A DNA stretch of 64,000 nt from Anaeromyxobacter soli. GTDB lineage: Bacteria > Myxococcota > Myxococcia > Myxococcales > Anaeromyxobacteraceae. The first letter of the stretch is position 1. Each line of letters opens with the position of its first letter. Under the pieces are notes generated by a model, which was not told the DNA's origin, ran no database searches, and saw only the letters and a program-made list of their open reading frames with translations. A program made the translations under genes and the position numbers. Below, one piece after another: positions 51,723-60,598 of the stretch. Location: NCBI RefSeq assembly GCF_022808855.1, contig NZ_JAKZLF010000006.1, forward strand, positions 117,963 to 181,962, in the 5' to 3' direction.

Positions 51723-52556
51723 CTACCGGAGGTACGCCGCGCAGACGTACACCCACGGCGCGACGAACAGGAGCGCGTCGATGCGGTCGAGCAGCCCGCC
51801 GTGGCCTGGGATGATCTTGCCGGAGTCCTTCACCCCCGCCGCGCGCTTCACCATCGACTCGGCCAGGTCGCCGAGCGGTCCGAGCACCGCCCCGCCGATC
51901 CCCACCGCGATCGCCAGCCCCACCGGGAGCTCGTCCGACAGGAGGAGCGCGCGCGTGACGAGCGCGCCCACGACGCTGCCCACCGCCCCGCCGGCGAAGC
52001 CCTCCCACGTCTTCTTGGGCGAGATCCGCTCGAGCAGCTTGTGCCGGCCGAGCGCGTGCCCGGTGAAGTAGGCGAAGGTGTCGTTGCCCCACGTCACCAC
52101 GAACGCGAGGATCACCCAGCCCACGTCGAACCGGAGCCGGAGCCCGACGAGCGAGGCGATGAGCACGCCGCAGTAGAGCCAGGAGAGCGTGACGATCGCG
52201 ATCGCGCGCGGGATCTCCTCGAGCGGCGAGCGCCGGAAGAGGGAGAACACGAACAGGGAGACGGTCGCGCCAGCGAGCGCGAGCCCCGACCACCCGGGCA
52301 GCAGGTTGCCGCTCGGCTCCCACGCGGCGACGAACGGGATCGCGCCCGCGATCGCGACGCCGAACAGCTCGGTCGCGCCCACGGTGCCGAACATCACGAC
52401 GAGCTCGTACGCCGCGATGGCGGCGGCGGCGCCGGCCAGCACCGCGAACGGGAAGCCGCCGACGTAGGTGAGCCACACCGCGAGCGGGAACAGCACCACC
52501 GCCGAGGCGACGCGGAGCACGAGGTTCTGCCGGTTCTTCTGGTCGAACGCGGGCAT
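51723..52556 (-). CDS. cdsA: Phosphatidate cytidylyltransferase
   Basis: A 277-residue integral membrane enzyme that makes CDP-diacylglycerol from CTP and phosphatidate. About eight hydrophobic helices are seen, and the C-terminal signature KRAAGVKDSGKIIPGHGGLLDRIDALL matches the CdsA family (K-D-S-G...G-H-G-G-x-L-D-R). It feeds the pgsA gene at 30432. It begins three bases after the uppS stop, so the two are co-translated. Confidence 0.94.
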   Translation of the reverse strand: MPAFDQKNRQNLVLRVASAVVLFPLAVWLTYVGGFPFAVLAGAAAAIAAYELVVMFGTVGATELFGVAIAGAIPFVAAWEPSGNLLPGWSGLALAGATVSLFVFSLFRRSPLEEIPRAIAIVTLSWLYCGVLIASLVGLRLRFDVGWVILAFVVTWGNDTFAYFTGHALGRHKLLERISPKKTWEGFAGGAVGSVVGALVTRALLLSDELPVGLAIAVGIGGAVLGPLGDLAESMVKRAAGVKDSGKIIPGHGGLLDRIDALLFVAPWVYVCAAYLR

Positions 52557-52559
52557 TCG

Positions 52560-53312
52560 CTAGGTGCGGGGGCCGAGCTGCGCGCCGGTGAGCCCGAAGC
52601 GGCGCTCGCGCCCCTGGAAATCCTCGATGGCGCGGAAGAGCTCGCGATCGCGGAAGTCCGGCCAGAGGACGTCCGAGAAGTGGAGCTCCGCGTAGGCGCA
52701 CTGCCAGAGGAGGAAGTTCGAGATGCGCCGCTCCCCGCTCGTGCGAACGAGCAGATCGAGCTCCGGGAGGCCGGCGGTCCAGAGCGCCGCCTCGATGTCG
52801 TCCGCCTCGAGCGCCGCGCCCTTCGCCGCCGCGGCCCGGCGTGCGGCCTGCACGAGCTCCTGCCGGCCGCCGTAGGAGAGCGCGAGCGTGAGGGTCATGG
52901 CCGCGTTGCTGGCGGTCTCGGCGCGCACCACCGCGAGCTTCTCGCGCACGACGTCGGGCAGACGGTCCAGCTCGCCGATGGCGTTCAGCCGGATGCCGTT
53001 CGCCATCATCTCGCCGCGCTCGGACTCGAGGAACTCGGCGAGCAGCGACATGAGCGCCCCCACCTCCTCGTCCGGGCGCGCCCAGTTCTCGGCGCTGAAG
53101 GCGTAGAGGGTGAGCGCCTCGACGCCGATGCGCCGCGCGGCGCGCGTCACCGCCCGCACCGACTCGGAGCCCTCGCGGTGGCCGAGCACGCGCGGGAGTC
53201 CCCGCGCCTCCGCCCACCGCCCGTTCCCGTCCATGATGATGGCCACGTGGCGCGGCACGGGTCTCGCCCGCACGCGTGCCTCGAGCTCTTCGACGGGGGT
53301 CTCGCCGGTCAC
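52560..53312 (-). CDS. uppS: Undecaprenyl-diphosphate synthase
   Basis: The 250-residue cis-prenyltransferase has VAIIMDGNGRWAEARGLPRV (the conserved D-G-N-G-R-W substrate motif), LTLYAFSAENWARP, and LLVRTSGERRISNFLLWQ. It builds C55 undecaprenyl diphosphate, the carrier for peptidoglycan and O-antigen. It is the first gene of the uppS-cdsA-dxr-rseP-tsaB unit, divergent from a Ser/Thr kinase gene across about 100 bases. Confidence 0.95.
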   Translation of the reverse strand: MTGETPVEELEARVRARPVPRHVAIIMDGNGRWAEARGLPRVLGHREGSESVRAVTRAARRIGVEALTLYAFSAENWARPDEEVGALMSLLAEFLESERGEMMANGIRLNAIGELDRLPDVVREKLAVVRAETASNAAMTLTLALSYGGRQELVQAARRAAAAKGAALEADDIEAALWTAGLPELDLLVRTSGERRISNFLLWQCAYAELHFSDVLWPDFRDRELFRAIEDFQGRERRFGLTGAQLGPRT

Positions 53313-53413
53313 GCGCGGCTCATAGCACGGGTCGCCGGGCGGCCGCGAGCCCGAACGTCAGTCAGGGCGCGGGTTTGACCCATTCCGCGAGGGTTGGCGT
53401 ATGCTCGATTCCC

Positions 53414-54460
53414 GTGCCCCCCCGCCGCGTCGGCCCGTACGAGATCCTGTCCGTCATCGGGCGCGGTGGGGTCGGGACGGTCTACCGCGGCCGGCACACC
53501 GGGACCGGTCACCTCGCCGCGGTCAAGGTGCTCGGCGGCGCCGCCGCGGCCGACCCGACCGCGGCCCGGAGGCTCGCGCGCGAGTACGAGGTGCTCCGCG
53601 CGCTCGATCACCCGAACGTCGTGCGGGTGTACGACGCGGGATTCTCCGAGGGGTGCTCGTACCTCGCGATGGAGCTCGTCCTGGGGCTCCACCTGCGCGC
53701 GTACCTCTCCCCCGCCCTCGACGCGCCCCCCACTCCGGCGCCGCCCGGCGACTCCGCCTCGGCCGCCGAATCCGACGACGAGACCGAGTCGGGCGCTTCC
53801 GGCCCCTTCCCCGACGCGCGCGCCGCCCTGGCCGCCATGCTCGACGAGCCCGCGACGGAGACGGATTGGCCCAACCCGGCCGATCCCTCGTCGAGCGGCG
53901 GGTGCGGGCTCGCGCCCCCCTCGCCGGAGCTCCTCGTCGCGCTCAACCGTCCGGGCCGCGTGGAGCGGCTCCGCTCCGCCCTGGCGCAGGTCGCGGACGC
54001 CCTCGCGTACGTGCACGGAGAAGGGCTCGTGCACCGGGACCTGAAGCCGACGAACGTCATGATCGACGACGCGCGGGTCGCCCGGCTCATGGACTTCGGG
54101 CTCGTGAAGACCGCGGCGGCCGACCCGGAGGAGGCGCTCACCGCGGTGGGCCGCGTGGTCGGCACGTACCGCTACATGTCTCCCGAGCAGGCTCAGGGCG
54201 AGCCGGTGGACGCGCGCAGCGACCTCTACAGCCTCGGCGTCATCCTGTTCGAGCTGCTCGCGGGTGTCCCGCCGTTCGTCTCGAGCGATCCCGTCGCGCT
54301 CTGGCGCGAGATCCTCCACGCGGCCCCCCCCGCGCTGCTCTGCGTGAACCCCGGCGCCGACCCGCGGCTCGCCCGGCTCGCGGAGCGCCTCCTCGAGAAG
54401 GACCCCGGCCGCCGGCCGCCGACGGCGGCAGAGGTCGCGCGGGAGCTCCGGGGTCGCTGA
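53414..54460 (+). CDS. Cytosolic Ser/Thr protein kinase with a hinge insertion
   Basis: The 348-residue protein uses the GTG at 53414. A TATGCT box at 53400-53405 lies so close that the mRNA may be leaderless. Kinase motifs: GRGGVG at 16-21, Lys38, HRDLKPTN at 207-214, DFGLVK, then MSPEQAQGEP and SDLYSLG. Between the hinge (after about residue 98) and the HRD helix there is an extra segment of about 80 residues, rich in Pro/Ala/Ser/Asp/Glu, not found in usual kinases. No membrane helix or extra domain follows. It is divergent from uppS. Its targets are unknown. Confidence 0.85.
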   Translation: MPPRRVGPYEILSVIGRGGVGTVYRGRHTGTGHLAAVKVLGGAAAADPTAARRLAREYEVLRALDHPNVVRVYDAGFSEGCSYLAMELVLGLHLRAYLSPALDAPPTPAPPGDSASAAESDDETESGASGPFPDARAALAAMLDEPATETDWPNPADPSSSGGCGLAPPSPELLVALNRPGRVERLRSALAQVADALAYVHGEGLVHRDLKPTNVMIDDARVARLMDFGLVKTAAADPEEALTAVGRVVGTYRYMSPEQAQGEPVDARSDLYSLGVILFELLAGVPPFVSSDPVALWREILHAAPPALLCVNPGADPRLARLAERLLEKDPGRRPPTAAEVARELRGR

Positions 54461-54582
54461 CCGCCGGACGGGCCCCCTCGTTACCTCCACGCCCTCCGGG
54501 CGACCACTCCGGCGGCGCGCGGGCGGCGCGCGCCGGAGCTAGGGCCTTCGCGGCGGGCACGTGTCCGCGCGGAGATGCGGAG

Positions 54583-55449
54583 ATGACGATGCGTGATCGT
54601 TCGCGGGCTGCGGGTGGCTTCGGGAGACGCAGGCTCCTCACGGCCGGGCTCGGCGCGCTCGGCGTGGCGGGCGTGGGCGGGGGACTCGGGGGTGCTGCGC
54701 GCGCGGCGGCGCCGCGCGGCGGCCGAGACGTGCTCGCCGCGCCGGTGGGCGGCTCGAGCGAGCCGTCGGCGATCCCGTGGCTCGACAAGAACGGCAGCCA
54801 CAACCAGTCGCCCGGTCCCGGGATGGACCCGTCGAACATCTTCCACTTCAAGGGTCGCATCGCGCGCGCGAACGACTTCGAGGGCACGGGCAAGGACGGG
54901 CAAGGAAACCCGCTCGTGTGGGGCGCCCCCTCCACCGACTTCTCCTTCATCGACGCGACCTACTGGCCCACGACCCGGATCGAGCGCAGAGGCCTCTTCG
55001 CGCACCTCTGACTGACGCTGTTCCGGGGGTCGGCGACCCCCGCCAGCAAGGTGCACGACTTCCATCCCGCCATCCGGCCGAACGGGCTCTACTGGATCGC
55101 GGACGTCCCGCCCGGCGCGCTCGTCGTCTCCGGGGACGGGCGCAAGGCGACCCTGCGGCTCACCGGGCTCGCCGTCATCGACCAGCCGCGCTGGCCCGAG
55201 CCGGACGCCGACGCGCGCCGGGCGCGCCTCGACGTCACCGTCGTCTGGACGGCGACCGACGAGCCCGTCACCATCGACGACCCCGCGAAGCAGTTCCGGT
55301 TCAAGGGCTGGAAGGCCACGGCGCAGGCGGAGGCGCGCGTCGAGGTGCCGTCGCTCGGCTTCACCTGGCGCTCGGACCCGCTCGCCACCTCGCGCGCGAA
55401 GTTCGGCGTCATCGGCGAGGAGGCGAACGGGCGCTATTACGGCGCGTGA
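54583..55449 (+). CDS. Tat-exported protein interrupted by one in-frame TGA (recoding candidate or pseudogene)
   Basis: The ATG at 54583 (or 54589) has GGAG upstream. A twin-arginine signal (GFGRRRLLTAGLGALG) is followed by 115 residues of mature protein. Codon 143 (55009-55011) is TGA. The same frame then continues for 145 codons to a TGA at 55447-55449 with good coding character (LTLFRGSATPASKVHDFHP, NGLYWIADVPPGALVV, KQFRFKGWKATAQAEA). No alternative frame or strong ribosome site separates the halves; the GTG at 55051 is the only possible restart. A perfect hairpin lies 12 bases after the TGA (55024-55042). I do not recognise the family. Either the gene is broken by a point mutation, or the TGA is read through. 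Confidence 0.75.
55024..55042 (+). promoter_or_regulatory. Hairpin just downstream of the in-frame TGA (possible bacterial SECIS-like element)
   Basis: CGGGGGTC (55024-55031) pairs perfectly with GACCCCCG (55035-55042) around the loop GGC. The loop begins 20 bases after the TGA at 55009-55011. A small apical loop with a leading G at about 16-37 bases from UGA is the general form of bacterial SECIS elements. GC-rich DNA makes chance hairpins common, so this is suggestive only. Confidence 0.35.
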
Positions 55450-55574
55450 TTTCGGCGGCGGGCCGGCGGCCCGTGTCGCACCTCGCGGTTCGCACGGCCG
55501 GGCGCCGAAGCGGCGCGGCGGCGCCGGGGAGGACGCCGCGCCCGTCGTACCCGCCGCGTATCCTCCGCTCCGCC

Positions 55575-56258
55575 GTGTCGGACCTCCCCGCCTCCGCGCT
55601 CGACTACGCCGCCGTGGTCTCCGAGTACTTCCTCGGGCTGCGCGGCGCGGGGCTCATGCTGTCGCCGCTCGACGAGGAGCTCGTCTGCGAGTGGGAGCGG
55701 CGCGGCATCCCGGTCGCCGTCGTCTGCCGGGGCATCCGCCGCGGGCTCGAGCAGCAGCAGGAGGGCGGCGCCCGGCCGCCTCGCTCGCTGCGGGCGCTCA
55801 GGCTCGCCGTCGACGACGAGTGGCGCGACTACCGCAGCGGCCGGGTGGGCGACGCGCCGCCGGGACCGGCGGGAGAGGAGCCGGTCGCCGCGTCACGCCT
55901 CCGCGCCGCGCGCACGCTCCTCACCGAGGCCGGACGTTCCGCGCCGCCCGCGCTGCGGGAGGGCTATCGCGCCGCGTGGCGCGCGCTCGAGCCGGCCCTG
56001 GCCCTGGCGGCGGCCGGCGAGACGTCCCCGCTCGCGCGGCTCGACGCCGCGCTGGCCGAAGCCGACGCCCGCATCCTCTCCGCCTGGCTCACCTCGCTCG
56101 AGCCGCCGGTGCGCGCGGCCCTGGGGCCCCGCGTGCGCCTGCTCGCCGGCCCGCGCACGCGTTCGGCGAGCCGCGCCGCCTATCGCGACGCGCTCCGGGC
56201 CCACGTCTCCGACGCGGCGCGGGCGGCGGGGGTCACGTGCCTCCGCGGTTCGGTGTAG
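55575..56258 (+). CDS. Hypothetical protein encoded before a DnaC-like ATPase
   Basis: The 227-residue protein, from the GTG at 55575, is alpha-helical. It has an N-terminal part (DYAAVVSEYFLGLRGAGLMLSPLDEELVCEWERRGIPVAVVCRGIRRGL) that looks like a small helical DNA- or protein-binding domain. An Ala/Arg-rich helical C-terminus follows. I do not recognise the family. It lies 12 bases before the ATPase gene and is likely co-transcribed. The pairing resembles replication helicase-loader/partner pairs, but function is unproven. Confidence 0.7.
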   Translation: MSDLPASALDYAAVVSEYFLGLRGAGLMLSPLDEELVCEWERRGIPVAVVCRGIRRGLEQQQEGGARPPRSLRALRLAVDDEWRDYRSGRVGDAPPGPAGEEPVAASRLRAARTLLTEAGRSAPPALREGYRAAWRALEPALALAAAGETSPLARLDAALAEADARILSAWLTSLEPPVRAALGPRVRLLAGPRTRSASRAAYRDALRAHVSDAARAAGVTCLRGSV

Positions 56259-56270
56259 ACTCCCGCCCCC

Positions 56271-57155
56271 ATGCCAGACCCCGGGACGACCTCCTGCTCC
56301 GACTGCGGCGGCGGCGGCTACGTCGTGGAGCAGGTGCTCGGGCAGCCCGCGCGGGCCCGGCGCTGCACGTGCCAGTCCGCCTGCCCTCGCTGCGGCGAGA
56401 CCGGCTACACCCTCGTGCCGTCGGGCGGGTCGATGGTCGCGCAGGTCTGTTCGTGCCGGCACCTGGACGAGCGGATCGGGGTGTTCAACCAGATCGGCAT
56501 CCCCGCCGCCGTCGCGAAGGCCTCGTTCGACGGGTTCAAGAGCTGGTCGCCGGACCACGCCAAGGCGAAGGCGGTCGCCGAGGACTTCGCGCGCAAGTTC
56601 CGCAAGGACGCGCCGACGAAAGGCTACCTCCTCTACGGTCGCCCGGGCGCGGGCAAGACGCACCTCCTCGTCGCGACGCTCCGCTACCTCGCGCTCGAGA
56701 AGGGCGTCGCCGGGCGGTACGTCGAGTTCATGCTGCTGCTCTCCGACATCCGCTCCGGCTTCGACGCGAACCGCGGCCACATGGAGATCCTGCGGCCGCT
56801 CCTCTCCGTCCCGGTGCTCGCCATCGACGAGCTCGGCAAGGAGCGCGGCACCGAGTGGGAGCGCTCGATGCTGGACGAGCTCATCAGCCGGCGCTTCAAC
56901 TCCGGCCTCGCGACGCTGTTCGCGACGAACTACTTCCTCGAGGCGCGCGCCCCCGCCGAGGAGCCGGGGCGCGTCGTGCGCACCCGCTCGCCCGAGTTCC
57001 AGCGCGACGCCGAGGCGATGACGCTCGCCCAGCGGGTGGGCGATCGCATCTACTCGCGGCTCAACGAGATGTGCAGCTTCGTGAAGCTCGACCCCGGCCA
57101 CGACCTCCGCAAGGACCGGCACGGCGCCGGGAGCGGCGGGTTCTGGGGGTCGTGA
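56271..57155 (+). CDS. DnaC/IstB-like AAA+ ATPase with N-terminal zinc-binding region
   Basis: A 294-residue protein. Residues 1-65 hold four Cys pairs (CSDCGGGGY, RCTCQSACPRCGETGY, QVCSCRHL), likely two zinc ribbons. The AAA+ core has Walker A GRPGAGKTHLL, Walker B VLAIDELGKE, sensor-1 LFATNY, and a later Arg-rich sensor region (RVGDRIYSRLNEM). This is the DnaC/IstB-type helicase-loader fold. No transposase is beside it, so a replication or repair role is more likely than IstB. It follows the hypothetical partner gene and converges on lysC. Confidence 0.88.
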   Translation: MPDPGTTSCSDCGGGGYVVEQVLGQPARARRCTCQSACPRCGETGYTLVPSGGSMVAQVCSCRHLDERIGVFNQIGIPAAVAKASFDGFKSWSPDHAKAKAVAEDFARKFRKDAPTKGYLLYGRPGAGKTHLLVATLRYLALEKGVAGRYVEFMLLLSDIRSGFDANRGHMEILRPLLSVPVLAIDELGKERGTEWERSMLDELISRRFNSGLATLFATNYFLEARAPAEEPGRVVRTRSPEFQRDAEAMTLAQRVGDRIYSRLNEMCSFVKLDPGHDLRKDRHGAGSGGFWGS

Positions 57156-57197
57156 GGGGCGGAGGAGCCGCCGCGCGGCGCCCGCGCGAGGCCGCGC

Positions 57198-58361
57198 TCA
57201 GCCGATGAGCCGCCGGTGGAGCTCCCGCGCCGCGTCCGGCAGCGCGCGCGCGTCGCAGTAGGCCGTCACGCGCAGCGCGGAGGTGAAGAGCGCGCGGGCG
57301 GGCGCGCCGAGGCCGTCGAGCACGCCGGTGACCTCGCGCAGCACGCGATGCCCGGCGGAGAGTCCGGTGCCCACCACCGAGACCGCGCCGAGCCCCTCGT
57401 CCGCGATGTCGATCCCGGGCACGTCGGCGCGGAGCGCGCGCGCGAGGAGCTCCCAGTCGTGCACGTTCTCGAGCGCGAGGACGAGCCCGGCGCGCGCGCC
57501 CGGCATCGCGATCTCCGCGGCGACGGCGCCGCGCCCCTCGAGCCGCTCCAGCACGGCGGGGAGCGCGGCGGCGGGCAGGCCGAGGAGCGCGAGCTCCTTC
57601 TGCGTCGCGACGCCGGCGATCCGCTCCGGGTGCGTCCCGCCACGGACCACGGTCTCCTCCGCGCCGCCGAACGTCGAGCGGGCGTGGATGGCGATGCCCC
57701 GCTCCTTCGCGAACTCGACCGCCTGCGCGTTCAGCACCTTGGCGCCGGCCGCCGCGAGCTCCTGCATCTCGTCGTACGAGAGCGCGTCGAGCCGCCGCGC
57801 GGCGGGGACGACGCGCGGGTCCGCGGAGAACACCCCCGCGACGTCCGAGTAGATCTCGCAGTCGCCGCCGAGCGCCGCCGCGAGCGCGACCGCGGTCGTG
57901 TCCGAGCCGCCGCGGCCGAGCGTCGTCACCTCCTTGCGCGAGGAGACGCCCTGGAACCCGGCGACGATGACGACCTTGCCGCGGGCGAGCTCCTCCTGCA
58001 CGCGGTAGGGCCGCACCTCGACGATGCGCGCGGAGGCGTGCGCGTCGGTGGTGAGGATGCCGGACTGGCTGCCGGTGAAGCTGATGGCGTCCACGCCCTG
58101 GTCCTGCAGCGCCATGGAGAGGAGCGCCATCGAGATGCGCTCCCCGGCGGTGAGGAGCATGTCGAGCTCGCGCCGGGGCGGCGCCGACGAGACCTGCTTC
58201 GCGAGCGCGAGGAGCTCGTCGGTCGTGTCGCCCATCGCGGAGACGACGACGCACACGTCCTTGCCCGCGCGCCGGGTCGCGGCGACCTTCGCGGCCACCT
58301 TGCGCATCTTCTCGACGTCGGCGACGGACGAGCCGCCGTACTTCTGCACGACCACCGGCAT
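57198..58361 (-). CDS. lysC: Aspartokinase
   Basis: The 387-residue enzyme starts [19 protein letters not shown], with CCCGGAGGTCC upstream. The kinase part has [14 protein letters not shown], then [15 protein letters not shown] and [17 protein letters not shown]. The C-terminal part is an ACT-type regulatory region with [19 protein letters not shown] segments. It phosphorylates aspartate for Lys/Thr/Met and diaminopimelate synthesis. It is monocistronic here; the ASD homologue at 44347 is inactive, so the pathway's asd is elsewhere. Confidence 0.94.
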   Translation of the reverse strand: MPVVVQKYGGSSVADVEKMRKVAAKVAATRRAGKDVCVVVSAMGDTTDELLALAKQVSSAPPRRELDMLLTAGERISMALLSMALQDQGVDAISFTGSQSGILTTDAHASARIVEVRPYRVQEELARGKVVIVAGFQGVSSRKEVTTLGRGGSDTTAVALAAALGGDCEIYSDVAGVFSADPRVVPAARRLDALSYDEMQELAAAGAKVLNAQAVEFAKERGIAIHARSTFGGAEETVVRGGTHPERIAGVATQKELALLGLPAAALPAVLERLEGRGAVAAEIAMPGARAGLVLALENVHDWELLARALRADVPGIDIADEGLGAVSVVGTGLSAGHRVLREVTGVLDGLGAPARALFTSALRVTAYCDARALPDAARELHRRLIG

Positions 58362-58520
58362 GGGGGACCTCCGGGCGCGAGAGCTTGCCCGCGGAGCGCC
58401 CGCCGGTAAAGGGCCGGCAGGGCGCAGGAGCGGCCGCTCGCCCGCCCGGGGCGGGGTGCGATATCTCTCGTGCTTCCGCACCCTCGGAGGCCGCGGGCTC
58501 CGGGCGGGCCGCGACGGAGG

Positions 58521-58549
58521 TTGACCCGACCCGAAGACCCTCTTATCTT
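58521..58549 (+). promoter_or_regulatory. Sigma-70-type promoter of rpoZ
   Basis: TTGACC at 58521-58526 is followed by 17 bases and TATCTT at 58544-58549. Transcription would begin near 58556, about 30 bases before the rpoZ start, which has AAGGAAGAG as its ribosome site. Confidence 0.8.
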
Positions 58550-58585
58550 CCGCCGTTCCGCCGTAACGGAAAGAAGGAAGAGCTA

Positions 58586-58852
58586 ATGGCCCGCGTCACC
58601 GTCGAAGACTGCCTCCCCATGGTCGACAACCGCTTCGCGCTCGTGCTCCTCGCGACCAAGCGGACCCGTCAGCTGATGGCGGGCGCCCGGCCGCTCCAGG
58701 GCATGACGAAGAACAAGCCGCCCGTGCTCGCGCTCCGCGAGATCGCGACGGGCAAGGTGCGCTTCGACCGCTCGGTGAAGGACGCGCTCTCCGGCAAGTT
58801 CGACAAGGAGAAGTCGACGATCCCGGCCGGCCAGACGCGCACGCTGCGCTAG
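58586..58852 (+). CDS. rpoZ: RNA polymerase omega subunit
   Basis: The 88-residue protein has [30 protein letters not shown] and [17 protein letters not shown], the omega family signatures. Omega helps assemble the beta' subunit and is part of one ppGpp site. The start has AAGGAAGAGCT upstream. In many bacteria rpoZ is next to spoT/gmk; here it stands alone between lysC (divergent) and a convergent gene. Confidence 0.96.
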   Translation: MARVTVEDCLPMVDNRFALVLLATKRTRQLMAGARPLQGMTKNKPPVLALREIATGKVRFDRSVKDALSGKFDKEKSTIPAGQTRTLR

Positions 58853-58860
58853 TCGCCTCC

Positions 58861-58887
58861 GCTCGCCCTCCGCAAGTCGGGGCGAGC
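58861..58887 (+). terminator. Hairpin after rpoZ
   Basis: GCTCGCCC (58861-58868) pairs exactly with GGGCGAGC (58880-58887) around an 11-base loop, eight bases after the rpoZ stop. No T-run follows, so this is a candidate factor-assisted terminator. Confidence 0.5.
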
Positions 58888-58988
58888 AGGTCGCGGCGAT
58901 CGCAAGCCGTCGCACCCCGCGGGCGCACCTCACCGGCGCGCCCCGTTCGTTTCTGTGGCGCGAGGGTCTCGCCGCGCCGCCCCCCTCG

Positions 58989-59675
58989 TCACTGCGCCGT
59001 CCGCGCGCCCAGGTAATCGAGCTTCTCGCGCCCGCCGAGCCTGTAGCTCTGGCGCAGCTCGCGGAGGAGCCCCTCGATGTCGGCGTCCTCGACGAACCGG
59101 CCCTCGAGCCAGCGCGCGTAGCCGCCGCCCAGCCGGTTCGCCTCGCGGTAGCGCGCGAGCGCCTCGGGACCGAGGTCGGCGTGGTACCGGACGCGCTCGA
59201 AGAGGCGCCGGCGGAGCGCGCCGCTCGTCCGGCGGAGCCCGCGCCGCCACAGGTGCAGGAGCAGGACCGCGAACTTGTCCACCTCCGCCTGCGCCTCGAG
59301 CTCGAGGAGCGAGACCGGTCGCCCGGCCGCGGCGCGGGTGGCGAGGTAGACGAAGTGCGAGACGCCCTCGGCGGCGCAGGCGACGCGCGCGAGCGCGGCG
59401 CGCGCGACGAGGCGGGGGCGCCGGTGGTGCGGATCGGCCGCCGCGGCGGTCTCCATCACCGCGTCGTCGAGGTAGAGCCCCAGCGCGACCCCGTCGTCCT
59501 CCTCGAGGACGAGCAGCTCCTCCGGCGCCTCCGGTACCCGCCCCGCCGCCCTCGCCGCCTCGCGCCCGACGAGGAACGCGGCGACCCGCGGCGCCTCCAC
59601 CGCGTAGATCGCCTCGAGCTCGCCCTGGAGGAACGCGAGGGTCCGCCCTGCCCGGCCGCGCGCCGCGCGCGTCAC
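58989..59675 (-). CDS. Conserved helical protein, second of a coupled pair
   Basis: The 228-residue protein starts at the GTG at 59675, overlapping the stop of the upstream gene (GTGA). It is mostly alpha-helical and acidic/basic mixed, with SHFVYLATRAAAGRPVSLLELEAQAEVDKFAVLLLHL and LARYREANRLGGGYARWLEGRFV as its most distinctive segments. The pattern E-L-E-A-Q-A-E-V-D-K is suggestive of a myxobacterial conserved family but I do not recognise it. Its partner is the gene at 59672. Confidence 0.7.
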   Translation of the reverse strand: MTRAARGRAGRTLAFLQGELEAIYAVEAPRVAAFLVGREAARAAGRVPEAPEELLVLEEDDGVALGLYLDDAVMETAAAADPHHRRPRLVARAALARVACAAEGVSHFVYLATRAAAGRPVSLLELEAQAEVDKFAVLLLHLWRRGLRRTSGALRRRLFERVRYHADLGPEALARYREANRLGGGYARWLEGRFVEDADIEGLLRELRQSYRLGGREKLDYLGARTAQ

Positions 59676-60295
59676 TGCGGCAGCTCCCCCTTGCCTCGCC
59701 GTGCGCCCGGCCCGGCGAAGAGCGCGACGCCTCGCTCGCGGAGCAGCTGCGCGACGCGCTCGGAGCGCGTCTGGAGGAAGCGCTCGTAGAGCCGCACGAG
59801 GCCGCGGTTCGAGCGGAGGTCCGAGAGCTCCGCGATCTCGGCGAAGAGATCCACGAACTGCTCGAACCGCCCGGAGAGCTCGCCGTAGAGCGCGTCGAGC
59901 CCCGGCCGACCGCGCTCGGTCTCGGCGAGGGCGGAGTACGCCCGCTCGCCCATGGCGATGTAGTAGTCGACGTCCACCGGCGAGCGCGCGAGCGAGTCGC
60001 CGAAGAAGCCCGAGACGAAGAGCGCGGTGTCTCCGAGGCGGCGCAGGTGCGCGGCGCGCGCGCGCCGGTCGGCCTGCAGCGCGCGGAGCAGGACGAGCGC
60101 GAGCGGCTCGGAGCGGACGGTCCCGTCCGCTTCCTCCACGAAGAGCCGCTCCGTCTCGAGGAACCGGGTGAGGAGATCGACGAGGTAGAACTCGGTGGCC
60201 TCCTGGATCTTGAGCCTGCGGGTCGAGAGCGTGTCCGCGACGAGCTCGCGGAACCATTCCTGCGCGGACTTGCCGACGAGGATCGACTGGCTCAC
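59672..60295 (-). CDS. Conserved helical protein, first of a coupled pair
   Basis: The 207-residue protein uses the GTG at 60295. It is alpha-helical throughout: VSQSILVGKSAQEWFRELVADTL, ATEFYLVDLLTRFLETERLF, VDVDYYIAMGERAYSALAE, RFEQFVDLFAEIAELSDLRS. No membrane helix, signal or enzyme motif is seen. I do not recognise the family. It is divergent from groES, with CIRCE-like elements in the 396-base gap, so one of them could affect it too. The next gene overlaps its stop. Confidence 0.72.
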   Translation of the reverse strand: MSQSILVGKSAQEWFRELVADTLSTRRLKIQEATEFYLVDLLTRFLETERLFVEEADGTVRSEPLALVLLRALQADRRARAAHLRRLGDTALFVSGFFGDSLARSPVDVDYYIAMGERAYSALAETERGRPGLDALYGELSGRFEQFVDLFAEIAELSDLRSNRGLVRLYERFLQTRSERVAQLLRERGVALFAGPGARRGKGELPQ

Positions 60296-60484
60296 GGTTG
60301 CCGGGCCCTCCTCTCGCCCCTCCACGAGGCGCCCTCCCCGACCGGCGGAGAGCGACCTCCTTCCAGAACGGTACGCTCTGCGATCTCCTGCGGCAAGCTG
60401 CCGCACTTGCGACGGATTTCCCGGGGACCACGCCGCGTCGCGCCAGCTCGAGCAGCCTGGCCGGGCGACTGCCAGCCGCCGCCT

Positions 60485-60511
60485 CGGCACTCGATCGGGT
60501 CGACTGCCAGC
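60485..60511. promoter_or_regulatory. CIRCE-like HrcA operator, distal copy
   Basis: TCGGCACTC (60485-60493) - nine bases - GACTGCCAG (60503-60511) follows the CIRCE layout TTAGCACTC-N9-GAGTGCTAA with 7/9 and 6/9 matches. A further single half-site GACTGCCAG is at 60467-60475. It lies about 54 bases upstream of the groES -35 box. Confidence 0.6.
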
Positions 60512-60564
60512 CGCGGGCAAAAAAGGCGCCCGTTTTCGGGGCTTTCGCGATCCGCGGTGCTCGC

Positions 60565-60592
60565 TTGACACCTCGGGGGCGGTGATTAGGAT
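60565..60592 (+). promoter_or_regulatory. groESL promoter
   Basis: A consensus -35 TTGACA at 60565-60570 is followed by 16 bases and the -10 TAGGAT at 60587-60592. Transcription would start near 60599, at the edge of the proximal CIRCE-like element, so bound HrcA would block RNA polymerase. Confidence 0.8.
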
Positions 60593-60598
60593 CCGCCG

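Noticed and set aside
48456..53378. A 1640-codon open frame on the plus strand across the uppS-cdsA-dxr-rseP-tsaB genes
   Set aside because: It lies wholly antisense to five well-recognised genes and is an Arg/His/Glu/Ala-rich translation with no domain motif, as expected for a shadow of GC-rich coding DNA.
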